Assembly: GCA_944472135.2 (NCBI GenBank)
Contig: OX235262.1
Coordinates: 67,022,887-67,086,886, forward strand
From: Trichobilharzia regenti
Taxonomy: Eukaryota > Platyhelminthes > Trematoda > Strigeidida > Schistosomatidae
DNA length: 64,000 nt
Reading direction: 5' to 3'
Made by a program: the position numbers and the translations under genes. The notes beneath the pieces are model-generated. The model was given only the letters and a program-made list of their open reading frames with translations, ran no database searches and was not told where the DNA came from. Shown piece by piece: positions 34,556-47,717 of the stretch; position 1 is the stretch's first letter; each line of letters starts with the position of its first letter.

Positions 34556-35724
34556 CATCAAAAAGAATTTGAAAAAAATTGGGAATGAAATATTTAGCTA
34601 CGCGGGTGTTTGGATTTCGATAAATAACATCCAGTTCTACATGGTGATCAGATTTTATATCCAGCATTGGCGTAACAAGTTATGCCGATAGAAAGTTGTA
34701 TAAAATGTCCATCATACTAGAAAGCAGGGTCATATGAGTCAACAACTCTTTACTAAAGTCTTATATCGATTTGGTGATAGAGTCATACTGTTCATTACAC
34801 AGAAGTGTTGTGGAAATGAGATTTTCCAACCAGTCATCGGTATCCCAATTTCTCTTGATTCTAATTCGGGGAAGATAACTTATAAAATCCTGTCTCTAGG
34901 ATAAAGGACTGGATTCTACGGTGCCTTCCCTTCAAACTACAAGACATTTAAAGAAAGATTATGAGTAACCAGGTTCCAGTAAGCACTCACTGAGTTTTGA
35001 AGCGGAGTATAGGCAGAAATTTTTCAGCTTTAATCTTCTCTGTTGTCTAAATTATATGTGTCTATCAGAAGTATTGCATGCCTCATCCATTACATGGTAA
35101 CCACTGCAAAATATTCGATACGATAATATACATGTTCATATAACTTCGAAGTAAAGATCGCACACGTCATCAAATAAAGCCTTATAAATATACATTTCCT
35201 TGTCTTCTCCATATAGGTGTACCGCGTTTTTATGGCCCGTTTCATCACTAGTACCATTTTGAAGACTGCTTCTTACTAGCTAGTTGTCCTACTCTAATAG
35301 AACAATCACTTTTGTGCCTTTCACTCGGGCAGATTTTTATAACAACACATAAAGAATATGGTACAATCAAATATCCTTTGGTAATCATTTCTTAATCACC
35401 CTTTTTTCCCATGAATTTTACTAGATAGTCTGTTTAACTTCAAAAAACCAACAAAGGCTAAGATATATCAGAGGGAAACTTGAATGACTATAGAGGGAGG
35501 TCATGTGTATACCCTCCAAATACCTTTTCGGTATTTAATTCTAACATCAAAATGAATGTCAAAGATTAACAAAGACTCCAGTTATAGCTGTATTTGTATA
35601 TATTCATTACAGAAGAGTCATAGTGGTGAAATGTCATTTCATCGTGGAATTGTCTATCTGGTTGACTGTAACGCGCTTCTGACTAACATTTAAATGTATT
35701 AGGTTGTAACGAGAATGATAAAAA
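34556..35724. other. No feature seen
   Basis: AT-rich sequence without a recognisable gene. Confidence 0.35.
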
Positions 35725-35960
35725 TAATAGCAGAAGTTGGAATTCATGGACTACTGAATCTGGTCGCAGTGGCTTACTGGTCTACGAGCTCTCTAACCTT
35801 GTAACCAGAAGGTCCTGGGTTCGAGCCCCGGGATGTGGGTGCGCACTGATGGAGAGCCACAAGCTAGGCTGACGAAACAGCTGTCTGTCTAGTACTATCT
35901 GCAGGTTTTCTAATGGTTCTCTAACCAATGATGTGATCCGGTAACCAAATAATAGCTTTA
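35725..35960 (+). repeat. SINE family 1
   Basis: 'gttggaattcatgg', 'agtggcttactggtctacg' (A box), GGGTTCGAGCCCC (B box), then ACTGATGGAGAGCCACAAGC...GACGAAAC in the hammerhead-like position and 'ctaatggttctctaacc'. Confidence 0.8.
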
Positions 35961-36300
35961 TTCTGAACAATTTTTATATGATGTACAGAATTTTCAGCAG
36001 AGTTTACCGCATTATATCTTCTCATCGTCCAGCGTCTTCAAATAAAAGTTTAGTTAACGGAAGACCGTGTGGCACAATTCTATCTGACACAAAACGCAAA
36101 CAGTCCATTATGATATCTCTCACTTTTCTTCTCTGAGAAACACATGACTTTATGTTGAATGCCAACTATAGAAAGTTCAGGGGTTAATTTTGTGAACGAG
36201 GGACAACACTGAGGAACGGTCACTTCAAGTATCGGAATAAGCTGCCGTCGAGGATTACGCTTTTCCACATGTTAATTAGAAACTTGCAAACCCGAAGGTT
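35961..36300. repeat. Possible copy of dispersed repeat X
   Basis: 'agctttattctgaacaat' and 'tacagaattttcagca' match the start of 9035 and 14100; the rest diverges. Confidence 0.4.
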
Positions 36301-37184
36301 GTAAATGTTTTAAATACACGCCAGAGTAAACAATACTAATAAAGGCCATATTTTACTAGATTTAAACAAATTAAATAAGAGAAATTATATGCAATAAATT
36401 TCATGGAAGTTTATAGTAGCCTAGATTTTAAGCAGGCCTCAGGTTTAACTGATTACCGTCGTAAACGGCGTAGAATTACGATATTCTGTAGAATATTATA
36501 TAAGGACTTCAATTTTACCTCTAACTTTAGGTTTTTACTTTCATCACCAAACTATGAATATTTTGATGTATCTCTGTAATATGAATTGAAGGTTATTCTA
36601 GCTACTACACTTAATAGAAACTAAGTTTTCTAATCTTTTCACGTCACTGGTCTAAAGTTTTGTGAAAAGCTCTTCACACTGTAATACTCACCGTGAGGAA
36701 TTTTACCGAGTTTCAGTTTATCTTCTTGATTGTGACTAGGATAGCCTTTAAAGTCGCTTGATTCAATATTCTTTTTAACTTTACACTAGTTAGTTCTAAT
36801 CTGTTGATATTGTTATTGCTGTGTATAAAGAATTGTAATGATAATAATCTACCCTATTCCAAAAACAGTGCTTATAATACAGAATGGAATTCTCAGTATA
36901 TATCACAATATTTCATCTGATTTACTTAAAATATGAATTAAATTAACCAGAGGAATTTATCCACACTTACGGTATAAAGTCAAAAATATTCGAAGTACAA
37001 AATGAGAATAATAAATATAATAATAACAACAGTAACACTAAGTTTGTTTCAGTCAGTATTGCCGATTCAATTTATTGAATCTGATGTTCTGGTGAGGGGA
37101 AAAACAAAAAGTGGTTATAACACAGCTTAAATGATATTTACACTTATGAGAAAATAAACAAATATAAAAGCGGGTTCGAATTCC
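36301..37184. other. No gene seen
   Basis: AT-rich; a faint repeat-X match near 36860-36950. Confidence 0.35.
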
Positions 37185-37875
37185 GTTGGAAAGGCTCGAT
37201 GGAATGCGACAGATAACTAACTTTGAAGGCCCTATTTCTGTCCACTAGGTGACCACTATCAATCAGATGATTCAAAATAGAACCTCTTATAGATTTTATT
37301 TAGCCTTTCCGAACCATGAGAGAAGATGTTCATTATTGCGTTTGTTGAGCTCTTTAGTTGTTCGCCCCAGGTAGCTCGAACGGAATTCGAACTCACCTTC
37401 TACAAATAGCCGAAGCTATGGGAATTCAAGAGAACAAACAAACTAATATGGAACAATTCTAGTCTTTGCATACAAAAGAAGTTTGTTCTACAAATGTCTT
37501 ACCTTTGGACTAGGTAATTTCTAATTAAACCCTCGCGCCCTTTCTTATTTGTCCACTTCCCATTTAGTATTACTTAACTTTTAAGATTTGACCTAATTTA
37601 TTTATTGAATTGTCTACATAAACACATATTACTACCTTCGTTATTCTTATCGCCACTTGCATAAACCTTATTATCAATATTTTGTTACCATTATAATCAT
37701 CGTTATTAATTTCGTTCAAAATATTTACCACATTACTATTATTATTATTTGATCCTCAAAATTACCATCACTGGTTAAAAGTTTATATATAAATCTATGT
37801 AAATTGGCGTAAAGACTAAAGAAGATCCAACTGAAAACAATATTGTTCGCTTATATGTCTTGTTCTAATTTATAA
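37185..37875. mobile_element. Two opposed PLE fragments
   Basis: 37185-37390 matches the PLE endonuclease on the minus strand ('ctaggtgaccactatcaatc', 'ccgaaccatgagagaagatg', matching 2215-2300). From about 37390 the plus strand carries the C terminus ('SSLCIQKKFVLQMSYLW') and a 3' UTR to a terminal fold at 37820-37850 with GAA, AACAAUAUUGUU and C before GCUU. The core is mutated to CUAAAGA. Confidence 0.7.
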
Positions 37876-39929
37876 ACCTCATTAAATAATTCATCTTATG
37901 GTAATACATATTACAACGTAAACAGTTGATAACATCTACTACCTATGTGCGGTTCAGTCAACACAGTCAAGTCGTTTCAATAGTTCCGATTGCGATACAC
38001 CTATAGTGACTCAGTTCATGAACCAGTGAAACAGCTATCCAATTCATGTGGATAACAAGAAACAGTGATTAATTTGAGCAGTGTCCACAAAACATATCCT
38101 GCATACTTCAATTTTGGTGCACTCAGTCTTGTCAAACATCTTTAATTTGTATCAGATACTATAAAAGAATCAATATAGGCTCAGCTATAAATTTTCTGAC
38201 ATTCTACTAAGAGGCATAGTACTCAGATAACTTCATGCCTAATAAACAAGTGGATAAATCAAATTTATCAGTGGTATAAAAAAAGTATACACAAATAAAA
38301 GCTCAGATATCAGGATACGGAGAGGATCAATATCAGTCCAAGTGGAAAGAATCATAATTAGAACTACAGAAACAATTTAATCACAATGAAGGTCACCAAA
38401 AGAAATATCTTTGGAGAATTCCCAAAGTTCAGTTCCTTTTCAAGTTAACAGTGAAGATGTCATCCAAATGGATAATGAAAGCTTCGAAATTAAGCCATCC
38501 AGCTGAGGGAACACAAAAACACTGAAAATTGTACATTTATCGTTAGTGGAGTTATTAATAATACATGAAACACTGAATAAGGTATAATAATAATAATATA
38601 TTCTCATTTTGGAAGCCGGTTTACAGGCATTATCAATTCGATAAATTACAAATACGATTAGTAAGCATAGTTAGTAATGATAATATAATAAGGTACATAT
38701 TTACTCCTACCTATGTAGGACACACCAGTCGTATAGGTATGGATAAGTATTACTTAAATCATATGATTTACGGTTAAATTAAGTGGTTGCTGTCATTATG
38801 TCTTTAGTTTGTGGAAAGAATCTGATAATTAGTGATTCAACGGACCACACCAAGAAATATAGAGATATTGACAGCTCATTAACAAAAAATCCCAAGTATG
38901 TGTTAGATGGATGATTACAGATACTTGGCAAAATAAATAAAGCTTGAAGTCAATTCCCTCATATAACAATAAAATGTATCTTATAATAATATATTCTCAC
39001 TTTATGCACATGAAGGACTCCAGATGACAGACATCATCAATATGATAATAATGTATACATGGAGTAAGCATGTTTTAAATTTTTCACTGTCACAAGATAT
39101 ATATATATATATATATATATACAAGAGAAGGTAATGGAATATTGACAGCAAGCACACTTTGCATAAGTTAAAACAATTTATATGATATAACCCTAGGCAC
39201 CATTATTGTTTGAATTTGTCGAAAATGCTCCTAACAACTGAATGTTGCGTTACATTTGGTCGATATGGTAGACTACTCACAAAAGTATAAAAATGGCTTA
39301 TAAAACGTTAGTTAGTTTACCGTAAACGATGTTTCAAGCAATATAATCTGAAACGAGTATAGTGATGCATTTCTCAGATTAAGTCACTCACTAGATGAGT
39401 AAACAAAGAATAAAAATATCGAGGAAAATGAAATGAGGAAATAAGTTAGAAATTAATCTGTCCATATTTGTTATAGAAATTCTTGAGAAACAGATGAGAT
39501 ATAATCTGGTAAAAACAAAATTATTGCATTTAATCTTTGTTGGCAGATTGTATATTTAAAATACGTTTTATCAATGTTTCTTATGTAGAGATATAAGCGA
39601 AAGAATAGTAAAAAAAAGTGTTTACTAAAGAAATAGGCTGGCTGTCGACCACTTTCGCTCCATCAAAACAGCTATAAGAGAAGGTATAACCAAGTAGCAT
39701 TAGACTGCTGTCCTACAAAAAGTTGGAAACAAGATGTTGGACTCCACACAACAGCTTGATTTACTAATGATTACATATCATAATGAAGAGTTTTAAACTG
39801 AATACAGTCGTTGGTGAATAGTGCAGGAGAGTACCAAACTAGGATAATATAACTATCTAGCACTTCTCCATTGTTAATGGATATGTATATCTGGTGTAGT
39901 TTAATGAGGGAAACGACTGTGAAGCGAAT
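37876..39929. other. Gene-poor spacer
   Basis: Short direct similarities occur at 38590-38640 and 38985-39040 ('ataataatatattctca'). A (TA)n run lies at 39097-39120. No gene seen. Confidence 0.4.
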
Positions 39930-40140
39930 AATGATGCTGAGATCCCAAGGAAGAAAAACCTTCATTATTGGTGGTTCGGCGGTAGAGTGCTTGCCAGTCA
40001 GATATGTCGTCCGGAGATCGACTTCTAAACCGCTTAACTGATAGTCAGTCTGGTAAAGAGAGAAGGTTAGGCATGGAGTTAACAACTCCACCTCATAGAA
40101 AGGAATAATACCACTGCTACTGTAATTTCAGAATGTTCAA
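39930..40140 (+). repeat. SINE family 2, plus orientation
   Basis: 'tggtggttcggcggtagagtg' is an A-box-like head, with 'gtccggagatcgact' at the B-box position and 'gagagaaggttaggcatgga' in the body. Confidence 0.65.
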
Positions 40141-40354
40141 AGCTTGAAGTCCTGTGTTACAAGTAGGACGCAAACATATAAAATAAAAACAAGAAATAAT
40201 AAATCAATAAATAAAAGTCATGCACATTATCATCTGGATGATCTTGCATACCTGGTTCGGTGTAGCTCAAGCTAACAGACATCTATATCTACTGCTTTGA
40301 TGTTGTAAAATTTACTAGATGAAAAAATTACTATAAAAATTAAATTACTGATCA

Positions 40355-40965
40355 TTTAGGATTTTATTATGGACTAACATCGGTTATAGGACCATCGGGA
40401 AACCTGGAAGTAATGGATAGCCAGCTGTTTCGTCATCCTAGTTTGGGACTCTTCATCAGTACTCACCCATCGCCAGGGCTCGAAACCAGGACCTTCTGGC
40501 TACAAGGCTAGCGAGTTCGTAGACCATTAAGCCATTGGGATCCGATCCAACGGCCAACCCATGGTTTCCAACTGCTGCCAATTCAAGACATAGCGCGACT
40601 ACTAGCGAATGTCTTCGATGACGAGTGTTTCTCCTCACACCCGACCTCCTGCATCCTACTGGTCACGACTTCCCACTAAAACCCAGGTAACTACCTACCT
40701 GAATATGGCCAGCCACTAATGAACATCAGATTGATATCCAAGTGTTGGTTCGAAACGGCTTAAAGGTCTACGAGCTAGACTTTTAACCAAAGGGTCGTGG
40801 GTTCGAACCTCACTGGTTGCGTACTGATAAGGTGTCCCAAATTAGGATGAAACAATTGGCTTTCCAGTACTTCCAGGTTTCCAATGGTCCTGTGACCGAT
40901 ATCAATTCATGATTATGAAACGCTGAAACTAATCAGATCCCCGCGAACCAATACATGAATATTTA
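40355..40965. repeat. Composite inverted SINE family 1 unit, copy B
   Basis: It has the same order of blocks as 27475-28170. The minus SINE has the fullest 5' head of the family in the window ('tggtcacgacttccca', 'tcttcgatgacgagtgtttctcc'); the plus SINE has 'gggttcgaacctcactggttg'. Shared internal blocks argue for one composite unit that has been copied. Confidence 0.7.
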
Positions 40966-42369
40966 TCATTTAAGTTGTTTAGCGATTGAAGAGCTAGTCG
41001 ATTTGTAAATTGAAATGAAGATCATCATATGCTCTAACATTTTCGAAACCAACTTTTTTGACTAAATATGAGAACTAGGGATTAGGACTTGAATGAATTT
41101 AACAGAAATAAAACTATCCAAATACAAATTCTATAGTAATTGTTGTGAAGTCTCCAACATGTAATCATACATAGGATTAATTTCTTCCAGATGTAACATA
41201 GCTACCTACACTGTATGGTTAAAATGTTGCTTTTTTCTTAATATTGAACAATATTCTGCGTTGTTTCCCATCTGAATGAATTCCTCCATTTAAATGATCT
41301 CCTTCTTGCTCATAAATGACTCATATGAGGTGAGGTTTCTCACAAAATAAACTTCACTGATCCAGAATAAAATATCTGCATTTTGTTTTAAGGTTTCTCC
41401 TCAGCTAAAAACAGCTCGGAGTATACATCAAATGGGTGATCTTAGTTTGACGAAACAAAGAAGATAAAATGTGTTGGCGTAAAAATTACAATTGATACAA
41501 GATGAAATGCATTTCTGTATGTTGCTGGGTAAATAACGTTAACTTTTATGTAATATTTTTGGCATTACACGTCATTCTGTGCTGTTTCGTAAGCTACGGT
41601 CTTAATACTAAGTTGATTTTTTTCAGTAGATAAAAGTGTACTATTTTTATTTCATTAGTCATATGTGTGTTTTAGTCTGTCTTCAGATGAAAAAGGCCTC
41701 GGAGTAAAATAAGCGTACTTTATGCCTCTAACTGTTTGTTTTTTCGCATACTTTGACGAATATGATCATGGAAACACATTACATATATGAACTGATTCAA
41801 ATTATTAAAAGCTGTATTTTATACAGTCTTTACTCCATACTGCAGAACAAAAGGTCTGTTGTGTACTAAACAGCTAAGCTCGTTTATGCACGAAGGAGTA
41901 TGACAAAACAAATGCGTACGTAGAGAGGACTTCAGCCCATGCAAATTTATATATATATATATATATAACAGTTACTTGGTGAGTTATGATTGTCTCAAAA
42001 TAAAGAAAAAATGACGTACAGGATTGTAATAATGAAGTGGTCCTTTTAGGATCTGCAGTCACTCACTCTACGTAAGATAATGACAACAGCTCAAGGGGTA
42101 CTTGCAGAGAAAAAGGGAGATTGAAGCAAAGGATCCGAAACGTAGATATATGGATCAAGTACGGGCAGTAGTGGGAGGTGAAGTGAAGTTATGTCGTCTG
42201 TCATGCGCGGTGAACCAGGTGGTGTCCTCATTCAATGTCAGTTTACAACCATGATGTGTAGTGAATTTGTTATTTTTACTCTTTTACAATGGACGAATAA
42301 TTTGATATTTTTCGGCTTCTACAGGTCGGCTGATTGGAAACTATAAGCAACAAAAAACTTTGGCAGTGC
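40966..42369. other. No gene seen
   Basis: AT-rich; a (TA)n run at 41948-41967. Confidence 0.35.
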
Positions 42370-42640
42370 AGTGAACTAGCCAACAACCGATTCCCGAATA
42401 CATATGCAGAGGGAAGTAGAAATAGATCGAAGCTTAGCTGAGGAGACATACAAATGAAACCATACGCCATTCAGCCTCTCGAGTGGGAGTGATATGAAAA
42501 GCGGCGAGTTGGGTGTCAGACGATCATGTGAGTAGGAGATGAAAGCTTGTGGACGGTCGTAATGGCGAAGGTCCGAGTCCACTGGAGATATGTGTCTGAT
42601 GCCGCTTAATCCACCTGAAAAAGGAGTGACTAATAATAAT
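42370..42640 (+). mobile_element. SR2-like LINE tail, degenerate
   Basis: 'catacgccattcagcctctcg', 'agcggcgagttgggtgtca', 'gtgagtaggagatgaaagc' and 'gtctgatgccgct' follow the SR2-like tail order. Confidence 0.6.
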
Positions 42641-42889
42641 GATAGTAGTGATACTGTGGAGCTAAACAGTTTATCTTTCCGCTTGAAAATTATTAAGTTT
42701 ACCAGCATACAAATCAAAATGGAACATTCAATTTCTTAGGCTGACATTTTTGATAATTTTAGCACTATGTGAACTTAGAGCTAATCGCTTAGACAGCACA
42801 CCCTTCATTCCTTTTACTGAAGTAAATCTCAATTATTCTGATGGTTTAAGGAGAGAAAATAAGTATGGTAAAGAAATTACAGCGTTTTA

Positions 42890-43945
42890 TTAAGGATGCA
42901 TTCACTATGAAGTGCACCAACAACAATTATACTTCTCATCCAGCAGTTGTTCGACAATGCTGCATGCCAAGTAATCCCCAGCAGGAAACTCATGGAGTCC
43001 TTCGAAGTGAAGACGGGAGTAAGACAAGGCTGACTGCCTACTATCTCCAATGATTTTCCCGATTGAGGTCGGCTAGATAATGTGACAGACAGCTGGCAAC
43101 GAGAAAACAGGCATAAAATGGACCCACACAATATCTTGGAGGATCTGAATTTCGCCGATGACATATTTATATCTGATTTCCCACAAACTGGAAGATATGC
43201 AAGTGAAAAGAAACAAGTTGGCAGGAGAAGCATCCAGAGAAGATAAGACCTCAGATGAACATAGAGGAGACAGAGGTAGATGATGAAGATTCCTGGCCAA
43301 TGGCCACAGCCACAGCCACAGCAACAACAACAGACAACAACCAGCCAGCATTAATGGGAGAAGTTTGAAAGAAGCTACCTCCACCTACCGAACTGGCAAG
43401 CATCGTTTCAACTACAGGTGAAGGGAGCTGACGAGAATATCAAAGCGAAGATCGATCGGGAAAGCAAGGCATGCTTTCATTACCCCCAAGCCTGTATGGC
43501 ACTCAGCATGAAAAATAAGATCCGGATTTTCAACTCTAGTGTGAAGTCAGTGCTACTTACCATACGGATCAGAGAATTGGCACCGCATCACGAAGGGCAC
43601 TTCGAACAAACCTTCATCAACAATTGTCTTCGCTCAAGATCAGACGGCGGGATAGAAAAGACCAGCAATGTGGAGGGATCTCTGTGGAACAAATATGCAG
43701 GAAGAAATGGAGGTGGATTGGCCATACTCTGAGAAAACAAATCATCAAGTGACATCACAAGCCAGGCCGGGAAGCGGCGATTTGGTCGTTAGTGGGAGGG
43801 TGACGACGTGGAGGAGTTCATGTGAAGAGGAGATGAAAGCATGGGGCAGACGCGTAGCTAGGTGACGGCGTTGGCAGAGGACCGAACGCAATGGAGACGT
43901 GTGGCTGAAGCCCTATGTTCCTCTAGGAACTAAAGGAAACAATAA
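42890..43945 (+). mobile_element. SR2-like LINE, RT palm to 3' end
   Basis: It starts in RT with 'FEVKTGVRQG'-like text at 43000. It reads 'LEDLNFADDI' at 43131-43160, the FADD catalytic box. It continues through 'NKIRIFNSSVKSVLLTIRIR' and the CGRNG/WIGH-type tail to the 'agccctatgttcctctagg' 3' end and a (AAT)n-like tail. This is the copy where motif C is best kept. It is 5' truncated with several frameshifts. Confidence 0.8.
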
Positions 43946-44159
43946 TAATTACTATTATCATGAAATGCAGTTAGTTATAAGATTTGTTTTCTTTTGATAA
44001 AATATGACTTGTATCATTGTTTGTTCATTGTATGGAGACCACAGAAAACATTATCATACTTTGTAGAAAGGTTTCACACCTTATCGAGAGTTCTTTTTTC
44101 TATACATTTACCAAGGAGTGCACAAATAAATGTAATAAGAGGTCAGAAATAATTTGTAC

Positions 44160-44350
44160 TACAGGATTTCATCATGAGCTGACGTCGTTTACTGAATTAT
44201 TGGAAAACCGGGAAGTACTGGACAGCCACCAGTCTCCTCGTAGTTTGGGACTCTTCGTCAGTACGCATCCATTGGGATTCTCTAACCGATGCCGGGTCAA
44301 GATGAAATCCAGTAATCAATCAAATCCCTACAAACCAACACGTGAATGAT
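44160..44350 (-). repeat. SINE family 1, rearranged
   Basis: The reverse blocks 'catcatgagctgacgtcg', 'agtactggacagcca' and 'tttgggactcttcgtcag' jump directly to the 3' end in plus orientation ('gatgaaatccagtaatca'), so the middle is lost and the ends are opposed. Confidence 0.6.
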
Positions 44351-44574
44351 TTGTGTTATTCATTAGTTAAAACCATTGGAAAAGGTAAATGAGAAGAATA
44401 TATTTTGATTTAAAAATTCTGGCGGTATGTGAGGATTTTTATTGTCCAGTTTTAAAAACAACAAAACAGAGAGTAAACAATTGTTTTCAGTATCCTCTTC
44501 TTCAGGCACTACAGTAATAAATCTATGATAGTTAAATTATAAAAGCCAGTAAAGGCAAGTCAAAATTGCTTCAG

Positions 44575-44940
44575 CTTAGACCACAGATTGATATCAGTTA
44601 CAGCAGCATTGAAAACCTGCAACGAGTACTGGATGGGTGTTTCATCCTAGTTCGGGACTCATCCACAGTAGGCACTCACTTGGTTTCGAATCCAGGACCT
44701 TCGGGTTACAACACTAGCGAGTTCGTAGATCATTCAGCCACTGGGACCCGACTCAATATCATGACTGAGCTTGTCTTGTAACCGGAAGGTTCCGGGTTAG
44801 AAACCCAGTGGGTGTGTACTGCCGATGAATCCCAAACTAAGATGAAACAGCTGTCCAGTACTCCGTTGTTTCCAATGGTTCTCTAACTGATATCCATCCA
44901 TGGTCTAACCTGAAACAAATACAATCCCTACAAACTAATT
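44575..44940. repeat. Inverted pair of SINE family 1 copies
   Basis: A minus copy at 44575-44755 ('gattgatatcagttacag', 'ggtttcgaatccaggacc', 'cattcagccactggga') is followed by a plus copy at 44755-44940 ('ttgtaaccggaaggtt', 'aacagctgtccagtact'), tRNA-like heads facing. Confidence 0.75.
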
Positions 44941-45069
44941 CTTGGAAATCAAAGTCAAGTTCTGAGTCGACGCAATCAGAACTACAAATTTTCCTTATCC
45001 TAAAGCAGAGTGAATGGATTAAATTCCTTTTCATGGAAATAGGCACCCAACTGTAAAAATTAGTTAGTT

Positions 45070-46220
45070 GTCCGTTCCATGTACGTTTCCGGTGACTTCC
45101 TGAAAGCCACACTCGCAAAAAACGGTTACCCTAACCGATTTATTGACAGCAACATGAAAGATAAGCAGTCTAAACTAGTCACTGACTCAGTTCCAAAGAA
45201 AACCCTATTCGTGAACGTGGAATTCAAAGGAGATCAAGCTTCTGATATGCTCAAAAATCGTCTTTCTAAATCAGTTAGTAAAACGTTCCCTGCAGCTAGA
45301 TTACATATGACGTTCACGAGCCGCAAACTGTTCTCTACTTCTGTAAAAGATAAGCTCCCCCATCCGGCCGCTTGCATGTGCATCTATCAGTACACCTGCT
45401 CTTGTGGAGCAAGGTACATTGGCCGTAGTCAGAGAATGCTCTCCACACGGATACGAGAACATATTCCAGCTTGGTTTTACAAGGGAGAAAGGAAATGTGT
45501 GCGAAGCTCTACCTTAGAACACCTCATCGACTCCTGTCACTCGGTCAACCCTGACCATGATTTCAAGGTCATATATAGAATTCATGCCAACTTCCCGCGT
45601 TTTCTTCGTTACAGACTTCTAAAGACAGCTGAGGCCTTGGCAATTCATGGCTTTAAGCCAGACCTTTGTGTACAAAAGAAGTATGTACAATCCCTACTGC
45701 TGCCTTGGCCGTAGAGGGATAGACATTTATTTATTTTATTATTCTATGTACTTTTCCCTTATTACTTCGATTATTTTTATTATTATTATTACGACTCTCA
45801 TTCTGAATCTTTTCCACTTGATCTACTTGACATTTTAAACCAAAAAATTATTCATGTGTATACTTTTTATCTTTACTTTTACAATATTAAATTCTATGTT
45901 ATCAAATTTCACACCATATTACGTAACATTTTATATTCGTCTATTAATCTTACAATTATATTCCTCTCCCCAAAATCTATACACCTGATGTATTATCTTA
46001 TATATGACATTAATTATTGTTCCACTTGACTTTAACTATGAACCTAATCACAAATATTTTAAATTTATTTCATACTATTATTATTTCATGTATTTACACC
46101 TTTGACCTAGTTCCCTCACCGGATATAATTTCTTTATAAAACCATATATATACGATTGTACAGCTTGATAATAAATTCGTTGCAAAGAGTCTCTTCGCTG
46201 AAAATTGTGTTCTTAATGCT
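45070..46220 (+). mobile_element. Penelope-like element, 3' part with intact endonuclease
   Basis: Codons 45079-45714 are open for 211 residues. Residues 1-95 are the RT-to-endonuclease connector (NGYPNRFID, VPKKTLFVNVEFKGDQ). The GIY-YIG domain starts at C101-I-Y103, with C107 and C109, Y113-I-G115, R117 and R124, a helix LEHLIDSCH, the likely catalytic E185 in TAEALAI, and the ending LCVQKKYVQSLLLPW. The 3' UTR runs to a terminal fold at about 46161-46197 (CAGC/GCUG helix I, palindromic AGAGUCUCU), with the core mutated. The RT part is missing, so the copy is 5' truncated. The long open frame suggests a fairly recent insertion. Confidence 0.9.
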
Positions 46221-46789
46221 ACAATGGGAATTATTAAATCAAAATTATGTCAGAAACTGTATTGAGGTATAAGTATGGGATGAAATAATAGTCAGTCGGT
46301 TTCGATTGTCATAAAACGTATTGCATATAAAACGTATAAACAATAAGAACATAGGGGAAAATGTGAATGGACAGTTTTGTGACCTGTTTGTGAACTAATA
46401 ATCAATAAAAATATAAGTTTCAAGGCATAAGTGCAATCAGTGGTGTGAGAGAAATATGAAGAGGTCAAAAATATACACAAACAGATGGGGTAGTTTGATT
46501 TTAAGTTCAAGGATGATAAATGAATACTTTAGTAAAATAGTGTGAAATACTCCCTCCCATATCATGAACTAAAAGTCACCTGACACCTTTCAATGTCCTG
46601 AACTGACTTGTCAGTTTTCCTTCTCCGCATGATGACTAATCATCACTATCATTGTATCACATATTACAATATTCTGTAATTGTATTCAGTTCAGCACGTT
46701 TGTCAACTTACAACTAATCTGTTATTCTGGATTAAAACTGTGTTCACCACATTACTTGTATTATTGTAATGATAAATATTATAGGTCAG
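46221..46789. other. PLE-like 3' UTR sequence
   Basis: 46580-46780 has a parallel copy at 47270-47400 in the same orientation ('acaatattctgtaatt', 'agcacgtttgtcaac', 'aactaatctgttattctg'). It probably derives from a PLE 3' UTR. Confidence 0.45.
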
Positions 46790-47545
46790 TCTGAACGAAG
46801 AATATTCTTTTCAGTGAATGCTCTTCGGATTCTTATGATTATAAAATATAATATTTGTTATTAATACAATAATGACCAGTTATGCGGAGGATAGATTTTT
46901 ACGTAGTTCAAGGTTATAAATGGTGTCAAGTGAGTAGCCAGTATAAAGTAACATGTACCAAAGAGGAGATAGTGAGATTGCAATCAGAGGTTCATTATGA
47001 AATAACCAATGTGTGCTTTGCTTATTATTACAACTATATTATGCGTTATAATTTATGCCCTTCATTCAAACATTCAATACTATCGAATTTTCCATTTATA
47101 TTATCCGGACTTATTATTAGTGATATTATCTCTTTTCTCAATATATGCCTCTACCTGTTTCATTTCACACATTGGTTATTTCATTATGAACCCCTTGTTG
47201 CAGTCTCACCATCTCCTCTTTGGTACACGTTACCTTGTACAGGCAACCCTACATTTCAGGAAACTACCTATTATGACTAGTCACCACCATTGTCTCCCAT
47301 TTCACAATATTTTGTAATTCATTTCAGCTTAGGACGTTTGTCATACAAATGAGAATATTTATTTCGCCAGTCTACGATAACTAATCCGTTATCCTGCGTA
47401 AAAATGTATCCTCCGCATAACTGGTCATTATTGTAACGACAAAAAGTATTATATGTCCAAATCAAGTTCAGTTTTATATTTTATAATCGTAAGAACCTGA
47501 GGAGAAATTATTGAAAAGAATATTCTTCCTTCAGACTGACATTAA
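46790..47545. mobile_element. Two opposed PLE ends
   Basis: 46790-46900 on the minus strand and 47385-47545 on the plus strand are inverted copies ('ccgcataactgg', 'ttataatcgtaagaacc', 'gaatattctt'). Both carry the terminal hammerhead-like fold: GAAU/GUUC helix I with CCGAAGA, GAA and AAGAAUAUUCUU in the minus copy, and CUGAGGA...GAA in the plus copy. Between them is AT-rich sequence whose 132-codon frame has no recognised domain. Confidence 0.65.
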
Positions 47546-47717
47546 AAATAAAGTGGTCATATAACTGAACTCTAACCAAGTAGTGAAGATAAGGTGTTAA
47601 TCCAAACGGTGACAAAAAATCTTGATGATGCGAAATATATTAATTAAAATGGAGTAGGAAGACCAATAGGCAACATAAGATTTGGAGCTGATTAAGGTCT
47701 CTCATAACATATTGACA
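47546..47717. other. Left flank of the LTR element
   Basis: AT-rich, no feature. The bases just before 47718 do not match the bases after 53163, so no target duplication was found. Confidence 0.4.

Noticed and set aside
46882..47317. Overlapping 132- and 102-codon hydrophobic frames
   Set aside because: AT-rich DNA between two PLE ends gives Ile/Leu/Tyr-rich frames by chance; no domain or start context.
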